From: JBBQKG01 sp038326655
GTDB lineage: Bacteria; Actinomycetota; Thermoleophilia; Solirubrobacterales; JBBDJG01
DNA length: 64,000 nt
Direction of reading: 5' to 3'
Assembly: GCA_038326655.1 (NCBI GenBank)
Contig: JBBQKG010000002.1
Location: forward strand, 107,002 to 171,001
Made by a program: the position numbers and the translations under genes. This document shows positions 24,805 to 32,691 of this stretch, one piece after another. Under the pieces are notes generated by a model. The model was not told the DNA's origin. It saw only the letters and a program-made list of their open reading frames with translations, and did not search any database. Position 1 is the stretch's first letter. Every line of letters starts with the position of its first letter.

Positions 24805-26672
24805 CAGTTGGGCGCGTTCCCCGCGGTGCCGACGGCCTTCTTGCCCTTGACGCCGAAGTACGCCGCGAGGATCCGGCGTGCCGCCGGGGCCGCCGCCTCG
24901 GCGCCGAACCCGCCCCGCTCGATCGTCACCGCGACCACGATCCTCGGGTCGTTGTAGGGAGCCATCACGACGTACCAGGACTGGTCGCCCTGCGCCCCGC
25001 GCTCGGCCGTTCCGGTCTTGCCCGCGACCGTGATCGGGAAGCCCCGGAACACGGGCTCGGACGTGCCGCCCGGGTCGTTCGCCGCCGCCCGGAGGCCCGA
25101 GATGATCGCCGACCGTGTCGCGGGCGCGATGCCGAGCCGGCGTTTCGGCCCGGGGTCGATCTCCTGGAGCGCGCGTCCGTCGGAGTCCTCGACGCGCATC
25201 CCGATGTGGGGCGTGACGACGCGGCCGCCGTTCGCGATCGCGCTGTACGCGGTCGCCATCTGCAGCGGGTCGGCCTGGAGGTCACCCTGGCCGACGGCGA
25301 AGTTGATGTTGTCGCCCGGCGTCCACGGGCGGTCGGTTAGGTGCTTGCGGAAGAGTCGGTTGCGCCACGCCGGCGAGGGCACGAGGCCGGCCACCTCGCC
25401 CGGCAGGTCGATCCCCGTGGGATGGCCGAGCCCGAGGCGGCGGGCCCACTTCTGAATGATGTCCCCGCCGCGCTGGTCGGCCATCAGGCCGACGCGATAG
25501 AAGAACACGTCGGAGGAGACCTGCAGCGCTCGAGGCAACGCCAGCGCGCCGTAGGACGCGCCGCCCGCGTTGCGGAACGAGATCCCGCCCACGTTCAGCG
25601 AGCCGCCGTCGAAGAGCACGGTGGAGGGTGACAGGAGCCCCGACTGCAGCGCCGCTGTCGAGCTGATCAGCTTGAAGCTCGAGCCCGTCGGATAGAGGCC
25701 CTGGATCGCGCGGTTGGCGAGGGGCGCGCCGTTGTTGGGATCCTGCAGGCGCTTGTATACCGACGCGGAGACGCCCTTCGCGAAGACGTTGGGGTTGAAG
25801 CTCGGATTCGAGCCGAGCCCCAGCACCTGGCCGTTGCGCGGATCCATCGCGACGAAGCCGCCGGGCTTACCGAAGCCCGTGAGCGCCGATTGGCCCGCCT
25901 TCTGCACGCCGAAGTCGATCGCCAGCCGCAGCTGCTTGCCGGGCACCGGGTCCCTGATCGACAGCTCGCCCTTCGGCCGGCCCATCGCATCGACCTGGAT
26001 GCGGCTGGCGCCGTTGCGGCCGCGCAGATAGCGGTCGTACTGATATTCGATGCCCGACTGGCCCACCCGGTCGCCGAGCTGGACGCCGTTGTAGCGCGAG
26101 TCCTTCAGCTGCTTCTTGGTGACCTCGCCGAGCGTGCCGAACAGGTGAGCCCCGACCGCGTCGTGAGGGTACTTCCGCAGGAAGACGCGCTCGACGTCGA
26201 CGCCGGGGAACCGCGTCTGGTTCTCCTGGAGGTACAGGACCGTGTCGAGGGAGACGTCCGTCTTGAGCGTCACGGGGCTGAACGGCAGCACCTTGGAGTC
26301 GTGCAGGATCTGCTTCCGCAGCTTTCCGGGACGGGTCCCGAGCACCTGGGCCAGGCGCCGCGTCTCGCGCGCCCGGCGGGCCGGGTCGTTGTCGAGGCGC
26401 TGCGGCAGCACCTGGACCGCCAGCGCGGTGCGGTTGTCCACGAGCACGGTGCCGTTGCGGTCCACGATCTGGCCCCTGGGGGCCTCGACCTTCACCTCGC
26501 GGACCCGGTTGTCGTTCGCCTCGGCGAGGTACTTGTCGCCGGACAGCACCTGCAGGTACCAGAGCCGGAAGAAGATGATCGCGAAAAGCACCAGCGCGAT
26601 CCCGCCGAGGATCGCGACGCGCAGCGCGAGCGAGGGCGTCACGATCATCCGCTTGTCACCGGGCAGATACAC
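24804..26672 (-). CDS. mrdA: Penicillin-binding protein 2 (elongasome transpeptidase)
   Basis: Class B PBP that cross-links peptidoglycan with RodA. The 622-residue protein has one N-terminal membrane helix (VAILGGIALVLFAIIFFRLW), a dimerisation/pedestal region (NRVREVKVEAPRGQIVDRNG) and the transpeptidase domain with SxxK (YPTGSSFKLISS), a region corresponding to SxN near the GQGDLQADPLQMATAYSAIA segment, and KTGTAERG. The GTG start is one base from the mreD stop. It is coupled to rodA downstream. Confidence 0.95.
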   Translation of the reverse strand: MYLPGDKRMIVTPSLALRVAILGGIALVLFAIIFFRLWYLQVLSGDKYLAEANDNRVREVKVEAPRGQIVDRNGTVLVDNRTALAVQVLPQRLDNDPARRARETRRLAQVLGTRPGKLRKQILHDSKVLPFSPVTLKTDVSLDTVLYLQENQTRFPGVDVERVFLRKYPHDAVGAHLFGTLGEVTKKQLKDSRYNGVQLGDRVGQSGIEYQYDRYLRGRNGASRIQVDAMGRPKGELSIRDPVPGKQLRLAIDFGVQKAGQSALTGFGKPGGFVAMDPRNGQVLGLGSNPSFNPNVFAKGVSASVYKRLQDPNNGAPLANRAIQGLYPTGSSFKLISSTAALQSGLLSPSTVLFDGGSLNVGGISFRNAGGASYGALALPRALQVSSDVFFYRVGLMADQRGGDIIQKWARRLGLGHPTGIDLPGEVAGLVPSPAWRNRLFRKHLTDRPWTPGDNINFAVGQGDLQADPLQMATAYSAIANGGRVVTPHIGMRVEDSDGRALQEIDPGPKRRLGIAPATRSAIISGLRAAANDPGGTSEPVFRGFPITVAGKTGTAERGAQGDQSWYVVMAPYNDPRIVVAVTIERGGFGAEAAAPAARRILAAYFGVKGKKAVGTAGNAPN

Positions 26673-27296
26673 CTAAGAGTTCCTCCGCGGCCGCGTGACC
26701 GGCCCGGTGATCGTCATCGCGGCGGTGCCGAGGGGCGCGCCGGTGACCGGGCCACGGCGCCCCGTGGTCTGACGGCGGCGGCGCGGCCGCAGGTCGTCGA
26801 TCAGGTCCGGCCGCAGCAGCGCGCGCACCGCCGCGTACACGGGCATCGCGACGAGGGCGTTCAGCAGGACCCCGATCAAAATCGCGCGGATCACCAATGG
26901 GCTCACGCTGGACTCGACGCCGAGCAGGAACTGCACGATCGAGAAGGCGGTCGCGTAGGCGAGCGTGGCGATCAGGGCGCCCACCACCGGGACGAGCTTG
27001 TGCGAGGAGTCGCGGAGCTCGCGGTAGCGGCCCGAGAGGTACCCGACCGCGATCAGCAGCAGCGAGGTGACACCGAGTGTCTGGAGCAGCGACATGTCGG
27101 CCACGAGCCCGAGCAGGAAGCCGCAGGTGGCGCCCGGGATCGGCCCCGCCAGCAGGCCGACCGACAGCGTCACGAGCGGGAAGACGTCCGCGTTGGCGTC
27201 GAACACGGTGATCTGGGTGACCACCGCAAGCTGGAGGACGACGGTCACGAGCACGAGCACCGCGACCCGCACGACCGTGCCGGGAGACACGTTCAC
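26673..27296 (-). CDS. mreD: Rod-shape-determining protein MreD
   Basis: Small polytopic membrane subunit of the elongasome. With the GTG at 27296 it has 207 residues and about five or six membrane helices (VVRVAVLVLVTVVLQLAVV; LVTLSVGLLAGPIPGATCGF; GALIATLAYATAFSIVQFLL). The C-terminus is basic (DDLRPRRRRQTTGRRGPV). GTG overlaps the mreC stop (GTGA); a second GTG two codons on is possible. An extended frame reaching 27491 is an overlap with mreC and is not used. Confidence 0.88.
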   Translation of the reverse strand: MNVSPGTVVRVAVLVLVTVVLQLAVVTQITVFDANADVFPLVTLSVGLLAGPIPGATCGFLLGLVADMSLLQTLGVTSLLLIAVGYLSGRYRELRDSSHKLVPVVGALIATLAYATAFSIVQFLLGVESSVSPLVIRAILIGVLLNALVAMPVYAAVRALLRPDLIDDLRPRRRRQTTGRRGPVTGAPLGTAAMTITGPVTRPRRNS

Positions 27297-28180
27297 GGCG
27301 TGACCTGCGCCTTCTCGCCGGCGGCCGAGCCGCCGCGCGTCAGCACCTCGACGACGTCCAGGTTGCGCAGATCCGCGAAGGGCCGCAGGTGCACGCGCTG
27401 GTAGAGCTCGCGCTCGTTCGAGTCCGCGTGCGTGACCTGGCCGATCGGAATGCCCCGCGGAAAGATCGACTCGAGGTGCGAGGCCCGCCACCCGGAGGTG
27501 ATCACGGTCGAGCCGTTCCTGACCGGCCGGCCCTTCTGGACGAAGTCCAGGATCAGGTCGGACGGGTCGCCCACGGTCGCCTTCACCAGCCCGTTCGCGC
27601 CATTCGGGACGACCTGGCCCGACACCCCGCTGGTGTGGTCGGTGAGCAGCGTGACGCGCGCCGCGTCCGGCGCCACGTCCGAGACCTTGCCGACCAGGCC
27701 CTTGCCGCTCGTGACCGGCTGGTCGACGTGCACGCCCTGGTCGGATCCCTTGTCGATCGTGATCGTGGAGTACCAGACGGTCGGCGAGCGCGCGATCACG
27801 CGCGCCGGCACGGTGCCGTATCCGGCCGGGAAGGTGGCGGCGCGGTTGAACCCGACCAGCGAGCGCAGCTCCGCGGCGTCGCGCGAGGCCGCCTGTGAGG
27901 CCGCCACCTCGGAGCGCAGCTGCTGCACCTGGCGGCGCAGCTTCTTGTTGTCGCCCTTGGCGTCGAAGACGTCGCCGGTCCAGCCCACGAGGTCGCGGGC
28001 GGGCTTGAGCGCCCGGCTGGCGCCCTCCTGGAGCGGCGCCAGGCCCTCGAGGAACCCGCGCTGGATCGCGTGGAGGCCGCCCGAGGCGGACTCGCCGAAG
28101 TACGCGGTCAGCAGCGCTATGGAGAGGCCGACGAGCAGTGCCAGCACCGCCCGCCGCCTTCGAACCGATCTCTTGTACAC
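27293..28180 (-). CDS. mreC: Rod-shape-determining protein MreC
   Basis: Bitopic protein that organises PBP2-RodA outside the membrane. The 295-residue protein has a basic N-terminus and one membrane helix (AVLALLVGLSIALLTAYFG), a coiled coil (DNKKLRRQVQQLRSEVAASQ), and the two beta-barrel MreC domain (VIARSPTVWYSTITIDKGSD; VDQPVTSGKGLVGKVSDVAP). GTG start, with a GAGG site about 9 bases upstream. mreC lies 102 bp after mreB on the same strand. Confidence 0.95.
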   Translation of the reverse strand: MYKRSVRRRRAVLALLVGLSIALLTAYFGESASGGLHAIQRGFLEGLAPLQEGASRALKPARDLVGWTGDVFDAKGDNKKLRRQVQQLRSEVAASQAASRDAAELRSLVGFNRAATFPAGYGTVPARVIARSPTVWYSTITIDKGSDQGVHVDQPVTSGKGLVGKVSDVAPDAARVTLLTDHTSGVSGQVVPNGANGLVKATVGDPSDLILDFVQKGRPVRNGSTVITSGWRASHLESIFPRGIPIGQVTHADSNERELYQRVHLRPFADLRNLDVVEVLTRGGSAAGEKAQVTP

Positions 28181-28282
28181 CGTGAAGTCCTCAAGTCTTT
28201 AGCACTCTGGGCGGCCGTTGCCGCACCCAGCCGAAAGGCGGGACCTCTGCTCCCCTGCAGAGGTTTCCTACTCCCCCGTGCG

Positions 28283-29332
28283 TCAATAGTTTCTCCTGCG
28301 GTTGCGCGACTTCTTGCTCGCCCGGTGGATCGCCTCGAACTCCTCGAGCGACCGTCCCGACCCGACCGCCACACATGTCAGCGGCGATTCGGCCAGGTGG
28401 CACGGCATCTGCGTCTCGTCCCGTAGCCGCTCGTCGAGTCCCTGCAAGAGCGCCCCGCCGCCGGCCAGCATGATGCCACGGTCCATGATGTCGGACGCGA
28501 GCTCCGGCGGCGTGCGGTCGAGCGTCTCCTTGACCGCGCCGATGATCTGACCGACCGGCTCCTCGAGCGCGCCCCGCACCTCCTCGGAGGTCAGCACGAC
28601 GGTCTTGGGCAGCCCCGAGACGAGGTCACGGCCCCGGACCTCCGCCTGGACCTCCTCGGGCAGGGGGAACGCAGATCCGATCTCGAGCTTGATCTCCTCG
28701 GCCGTCTGCTGCCCGATCATCAGCTTGTACTCCCGCTTCACGTAGTTGACGATCGCGTCGTCCATCTCGTCGCCGCCGACGCGGATCGACTGGGACACGA
28801 CAATCCCGCCGAGCGAGATCACGGCGACCTCGCTGGTGCCGCCGCCGATGTCGACGACGATGTTGCCCGTCGGCTCGCCGACGGGCAGGCCGGCTCCGAT
28901 CGCAGCCGCCATCGGCTCCTCGATCAGGTATGCCTGCCTCGCTCCGGCCGACAGGCACGCCTCCTCGACGGCCCGCTTCTCGACCCCGGTCACGCCGGAG
29001 GGCACGCACACGACCACGCGCGGATGGGCCCAGCGGTTCTGATGGACCTTCTGGATGAAGTGCCGCAGCATCTGCTCGGTCACGTCGAAGTCGGCGATCA
29101 CCCCGTCCTTCAGGGGGCGGATCGCCTGGATCGTGCCGGGCGTGCGGCCGAGCATCCGCTTTGCCTCGAGGCCGACCGCGTGCACCTCTCCCGAGCGGGC
29201 GTCGATCGCCACCACGGACGGCTCCGAGAGCACGATTCCGCGACCTCGCACATAGACGAGTGTGTTGGCGGTTCCGAGATCGACGGCCATGTCACGGCCG
29301 CCAAGACCGGTTAGAGCGCTGAAAAAACCCAA
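28283..29332 (-). CDS. mreB: Actin-like cell-shape protein MreB
   Basis: Forms filaments that direct lateral wall synthesis. The 349-residue protein shows phosphate-1 (DMAVDLGTANTLVYVRGRGI), GVEKRAVEEACLSAGARQAY, phosphate-2 (VVDIGGGTSEVAVISLGGIV), and the adenosine motif (GIMLAGGGALLQGLDERL). TTG 29332 gives M-G-F-F-S before the core, as in other MreB proteins; ATG 29291 would start at the actin fold itself. First gene of mreB-mreC-mreD-mrdA-rodA. Confidence 0.96.
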   Translation of the reverse strand: MGFFSALTGLGGRDMAVDLGTANTLVYVRGRGIVLSEPSVVAIDARSGEVHAVGLEAKRMLGRTPGTIQAIRPLKDGVIADFDVTEQMLRHFIQKVHQNRWAHPRVVVCVPSGVTGVEKRAVEEACLSAGARQAYLIEEPMAAAIGAGLPVGEPTGNIVVDIGGGTSEVAVISLGGIVVSQSIRVGGDEMDDAIVNYVKREYKLMIGQQTAEEIKLEIGSAFPLPEEVQAEVRGRDLVSGLPKTVVLTSEEVRGALEEPVGQIIGAVKETLDRTPPELASDIMDRGIMLAGGGALLQGLDERLRDETQMPCHLAESPLTCVAVGSGRSLEEFEAIHRASKKSRNRRRNY

Positions 29333-29364
29333 GGTTTTCTGGCAGTCCTGTCGTGTGAAAGCCC

Positions 29365-29386
29365 CGGTCGCGGCGCAGAGCGACCG
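29365..29386 (-). terminator. Hairpin between maf and mreB
   Basis: On the minus strand, CGGTCGC, an 8-base loop and GCGACCG are followed by GGGCTTT. It lies in the 196-bp gap between the maf stop and the mreB start and could end the maf transcript; the mreB promoter must lie here or upstream. No clear -35/-10 pair is seen. Confidence 0.45.
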
Positions 29387-29528
29387 GCCGGCTGATCACC
29401 GGGGGCCTCACCAGGCGCACGTGACCGGGTGGTCGGCGTTTGCCTTTTCCGCTAGCGAGGCGGTTGGAGGGGCGAATGGTACCGAACGGACATGAAGGCT
29501 CCGCACGGCTGCAGCAGAGTTCCCAGTC

Positions 29529-30116
29529 TCACCCGCCAGATCGCAGCAGGTGCGGCGCCAGGTCCAGCAGCAGCGCGACCGGCAACCCGACCACGTTCCA
29601 GTAGTCGCCCGCGATCCCGTCGACCAGGGCGGCGCCGTGACCCTGGATCGCGTAGGCGCCGGCTCGCCCCCGCCACTCCCCGGTGGCGACATACCACTCG
29701 ACGACGTCCTCGGACAGCGTGCGAAAAGTCACCTCCGTGGTCGCGACGCCACTTCGCTCGACCGCCCCTTCGAGGATCACGAGGCCGCTCAGCACCGCAT
29801 GGGTGCGGCCGGAGAGGCGCTTGAGGAACGCGGCCGCCTGCGCGCCGTCGGCCGGCTTGCCGAGCAGCTCCCCGTCGATCAGCACCTCGGTGTCGACGCC
29901 GAGCACGGGCGCCGCCGTTCCTGCCGCTTCCCTCCCCGCCGCCGTGAGGGCCTTGAGATGGGCGTTTCGCAGGACGGCGACCTCGGGGTCGCCCTCGACC
30001 GTCTCCTCGACGTCCTGCGGGCGCGCATCGAAGGGGATGCCGAGCTGCTCCAGGATCGCCCGTCGCTGAGGCGAGCGAGACGCGAGTATCAGGGGGAGAC
30101 GGCTCTGCCCGCTCAG
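29529..30116 (-). CDS. maf: Maf/YhdE nucleotide pyrophosphatase, probable CTG start
   Basis: Hydrolyses non-canonical or specific nucleoside triphosphates (Maf family). The conserved N-terminal motif reads LPLILASRSPQRRAILEQLG, followed by the second motif region PVLGVDTEVLIDGELLGKP and then GAYAIQGHGAALVDGIAGDY; about 195 residues, normal length. The first GTG in frame (29906) would remove the SxSPRR-type active-site motif. Upstream there is no ATG, GTG or TTG in frame within ndk. CTG 30116 overlaps the ndk stop as CTGA and has GGGGA 5 bases upstream, giving M-S-G-Q-S-R-L-P-L-I-L-A-S. Confidence 0.9.
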   Translation of the reverse strand: MSGQSRLPLILASRSPQRRAILEQLGIPFDARPQDVEETVEGDPEVAVLRNAHLKALTAAGREAAGTAAPVLGVDTEVLIDGELLGKPADGAQAAAFLKRLSGRTHAVLSGLVILEGAVERSGVATTEVTFRTLSEDVVEWYVATGEWRGRAGAYAIQGHGAALVDGIAGDYWNVVGLPVALLLDLAPHLLRSGG

Positions 30117-30529
30117 GCTTCCCCGAGCTCCGGGAAGAAGATCTCGATTTCGCGGGCGGCGGAGTTGGGCGAGTCGGAGCCGTGGACGAGGTTGAACGTG
30201 ATCTCTGTCGCGAAGTCGCCACGGACCGAGCCGGGCGCGGCCTCGAGCGGGTTCGTCGCGCCGATCACCTGACGCGCCCCCTCGATCGCGCCCTCACCCT
30301 TGAGCACGCTCGCGACCAGCGGGCCGCGCGTGATGAACTCGACCAGCTCGGGGAAGAAGGGCCTGCTCGCGTGCTCGTGGTAGTGGCGCTCGGCAAGCTC
30401 GCGGTCCACCCACATCAGCTTCAGGGCCACCAGCTGGAGGCCCTTGCGCTCGAAACGAGCGATCACCTCCCCAGTGAGGCCGCGCTCGAAGGCGTCGGGC
30501 TTCACGAGGATCAAAGTGCGATCGGGCAA
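30113..30529 (-). CDS. ndk: Nucleoside diphosphate kinase
   Basis: Balances NTP and dNTP pools through a phosphohistidine. The TTG at 30529 gives the family start M-P-D-R-T-L-I-L-V-K-P-D-A-F and 138 residues. The expected core is present (GEVIARFERKGLQLVALKLM; REVIGATNPLEAAPGSVRGD-like sequence, here beginning RQVIG), and the active-site His is in NLVHGSDSPNSAAREIEIFF. A longer frame with an Arg/Ser-rich leader overlaps the upstream zinc-ribbon gene and is not favoured. TTG lies one base after that gene's stop. maf begins within its stop codon. Confidence 0.95.
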   Translation of the reverse strand: MPDRTLILVKPDAFERGLTGEVIARFERKGLQLVALKLMWVDRELAERHYHEHASRPFFPELVEFITRGPLVASVLKGEGAIEGARQVIGATNPLEAAPGSVRGDFATEITFNLVHGSDSPNSAAREIEIFFPELGEA

Positions 30530-30530
30530 C

Positions 30531-31145
30531 TCAGGCTCGCTCCGGCGGGGGTGGCGAGGTGGGGGACTCGCCTCGGAGCGATGCCGTCGGCTCGCCCGAC
30601 GCCGGCTTCGACCGCTCGCCGTTGGCACGCGAGACGCGCGGCTGAGGATCGGGGTCGCGCCGCGAGCGCCGCCGGCGCTCGCTGCGGTCCTCCCTCATCG
30701 ACGACGACACCTCGGACTCGCAGTACGGGCAGACGCGCCAGCGCGGATCGAGCGGTCGTCCGCAGCTGCGGCAGGGCTCCTTGAGCTTGCGCATGCAGCT
30801 CGGGCAGCGCAGGAAGCTCGGCTCGATCTCACTCCCGCAATTGCGGCAGGTGCGGTTCTCGAGCAGCGCGAGGCGCTTCTCGGCCGCCTTGACCTCGACC
30901 TCGCGCTCGTGCGCGTCCTCGAGGTACTCGGGTGGCCGCACGATCGAGTACACGATCGAGCCGATGAACGGGAACAGCGACGCGACCGTCGCGCAACCGA
31001 TCAGCAGCGGGTCGTCGAGGCGCCGGGACGCATCGGCATAGGTCCAGTAAACGAGCGCGACCCAGATCACGACGAGGAAGAAGACGAGCAGGTTGACGGC
31101 CAGATTGAGGCCGTCGTTTTGAATGCCGAAGAGGGCGAAGGTCAT
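30531..31145 (-). CDS. Membrane protein with zinc ribbons
   Basis: A 204-residue protein of unknown role. Two N-terminal membrane helices (LAVNLLVFFLVVIWVALVYW; CATVASLFPFIGSIVYSIV) are followed by a short charged helix and a double zinc ribbon (CRNCGSEIEPSFLRCPSCMRK; CRSCGRPLDPRWRVCPYCES), each with paired CxxC. The last ~55 residues are basic and Ser/Pro-rich, likely disordered. Position between folC and ndk is a conserved type of context, and it probably shares a transcript with ndk and maf. Confidence 0.75.
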   Translation of the reverse strand: MTFALFGIQNDGLNLAVNLLVFFLVVIWVALVYWTYADASRRLDDPLLIGCATVASLFPFIGSIVYSIVRPPEYLEDAHEREVEVKAAEKRLALLENRTCRNCGSEIEPSFLRCPSCMRKLKEPCRSCGRPLDPRWRVCPYCESEVSSSMREDRSERRRRSRRDPDPQPRVSRANGERSKPASGEPTASLRGESPTSPPPPERA

Positions 31146-31276
31146 CGCGATTCCGTGCCGACTTGTTCAGCGGCTCCGTAAGTGTTCGATGCTGACCCCC
31201 GCTGACCCTGCCCGGATCGGCAATCGACCACGGCACGAGTTTACCCGCGACCAGCCGAAAACTGCCTCGGAAGCGG

Positions 31277-31381
31277 CTAGAGCAGCAGCCTGCCGATCAG
31301 GTAGCCGAACGTGAAGAACAGCAGGATCACGATCGCCACGACCGCCGCGACGACGCCGAGCATGCGCAGATGGTCCGTCAT
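31277..31381 (-). CDS. 34-residue single-helix membrane peptide
   Basis: A short frame, M-T-D-H-L-R-M then LGVVAAVVAIVILLFFTFGY and LIGRLLL, forms one long hydrophobic helix with a charged N-terminus. Its ATG overlaps the folC stop (ATGA), the same coupling seen for many real pairs in this window. I do not recognise a family. The coupling, the clean helix and the GC-rich third positions argue that it is expressed; its role is unknown. Confidence 0.55.
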   Translation of the reverse strand: MTDHLRMLGVVAAVVAIVILLFFTFGYLIGRLLL

Positions 31382-32691
31382 CGGGCCGCCTGTCCCCGAT
31401 CCTGCGAGCGGGAGCGCCCGGCCAACTCCGCAAGCAGGTAGATCGAACCCGTGACGAGCACGGCGCCGTGCGCGCCCGCGCGCTCCCTGGCACGCGCGAG
31501 CGCCTCCACGGGATCGGGGACGATCTCTGCTTCATCGCCGCCCAGCTGGCCCCACAGGCTCTCGAGCACCGCGGGCGGAAGCGCGCCCGGGCGCGACGAG
31601 CGCGTGAAGACGGCCGCCTCGCAGAGCGGCCGGATCGCGCCAAGGATGCCGGCGGCATCCTTGTCCTCCAGGATCGACACGGCCGCCACGAGCGGTCGCG
31701 AGCCCACGATCGGAGGCAGCGACTCGGCCAGTGCCCGCGCGCCGCCCGGGTTGTGTGCACCGTCGATCACGACCAGCGGATCGGCGCCGACGACCTCGAG
31801 CCGGCCGGGCAGCACGAGCTCACGGCCGGCGCGGCGGACCGCCTCCGGGTCGAGCGCCGAGCCCACGAATGCCTCCGCGGCCGTCACCGCCGCCGCGAAG
31901 TTTCCGCGCTGAAAGCCGCCGAGCGCGCGCAGCGCAAGCTTCGGATAGCGGCCGCCGGGCGTCTCGACCGCGAACAGCTCCGAGCCGGACACGCGGAATT
32001 CCCGCCCGGCCCGAAGCAGGCGCGCGCCCCGCTCGGCCGCTACCCGTTCCGCGACCGCCGCCGCCTCCGCGCCGAGCGGCCCGGTCACGAGCGTGGCGCC
32101 GGGCCGCACCACCGCGAGCTTCTCCTCGGCGATGTGGCGCTCGGTCGGGCCGAGCCACCGGGTGTGCTCGAGACCCACGTTCGTCAAGACCTGCACGCGC
32201 GAGTCGATCACGCTGGTCGCGTCGTGGCGTCCCCCGAGCCCCGCCTCCACGACCGCGGCCTCCACGCCCTCACGGGCGAGCTCCCAGTAGGCCGCCGCCG
32301 TGAGCGCCTCGAACTGGGTGACGCGGTCGCCCGCGCCCAGCGTGCGGTCGACCAGCGCGGCGGCATGTGCGGCGCGCTGGACGGCGGCCGCGAACCGCTC
32401 CCGCGAGACAGCCCGCCCCTCGATCTCGATCCGCTCGGCGAACGACGTCAGGTGTGGGGAGAGGTATGCACCGGTCCTGAAGCCGTGACGCGACAGCAAC
32501 GCGGCGGTCATTCGCGCCGTCGAAGACTTGCCGTTCGTGCCGACCACGTGGACCGACGCAAAGCGCTCGTGCGGCGAGTCGAGCGCGGTCATCAGGCGGC
32601 GCATCCGCTCGAGCCCGAAGCGCATGCCGAAGAGCTCGAGCGAGAGCAGGTAGCGCTCAGCCTCGTCCACCGGCTCAGCCCTCGAGGTCAT
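31378..32691 (-). CDS. folC: Folylpolyglutamate/dihydrofolate synthase
   Basis: Mur-ligase-family enzyme that adds glutamate to (dihydro)folate. The 437-residue protein shows YLLSLELFGMRFGLERM, the P-loop VVGTNGKSSTARM, SPHLTSFAERIEIEGRAVSR, the Mur-type central part (VVEAGLGGRHDATSVIDSR; TNVGLEHTRWLG) and VVIDGAHNPGGARALAESL in the C-terminal domain. ATG 32691 overlaps the valS end by 17 bp; a GTG at 32670 is an alternative. valS-folC adjacency is common. Confidence 0.95.
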   Translation of the reverse strand: MTSRAEPVDEAERYLLSLELFGMRFGLERMRRLMTALDSPHERFASVHVVGTNGKSSTARMTAALLSRHGFRTGAYLSPHLTSFAERIEIEGRAVSRERFAAAVQRAAHAAALVDRTLGAGDRVTQFEALTAAAYWELAREGVEAAVVEAGLGGRHDATSVIDSRVQVLTNVGLEHTRWLGPTERHIAEEKLAVVRPGATLVTGPLGAEAAAVAERVAAERGARLLRAGREFRVSGSELFAVETPGGRYPKLALRALGGFQRGNFAAAVTAAEAFVGSALDPEAVRRAGRELVLPGRLEVVGADPLVVIDGAHNPGGARALAESLPPIVGSRPLVAAVSILEDKDAAGILGAIRPLCEAAVFTRSSRPGALPPAVLESLWGQLGGDEAEIVPDPVEALARARERAGAHGAVLVTGSIYLLAELAGRSRSQDRGQAAR

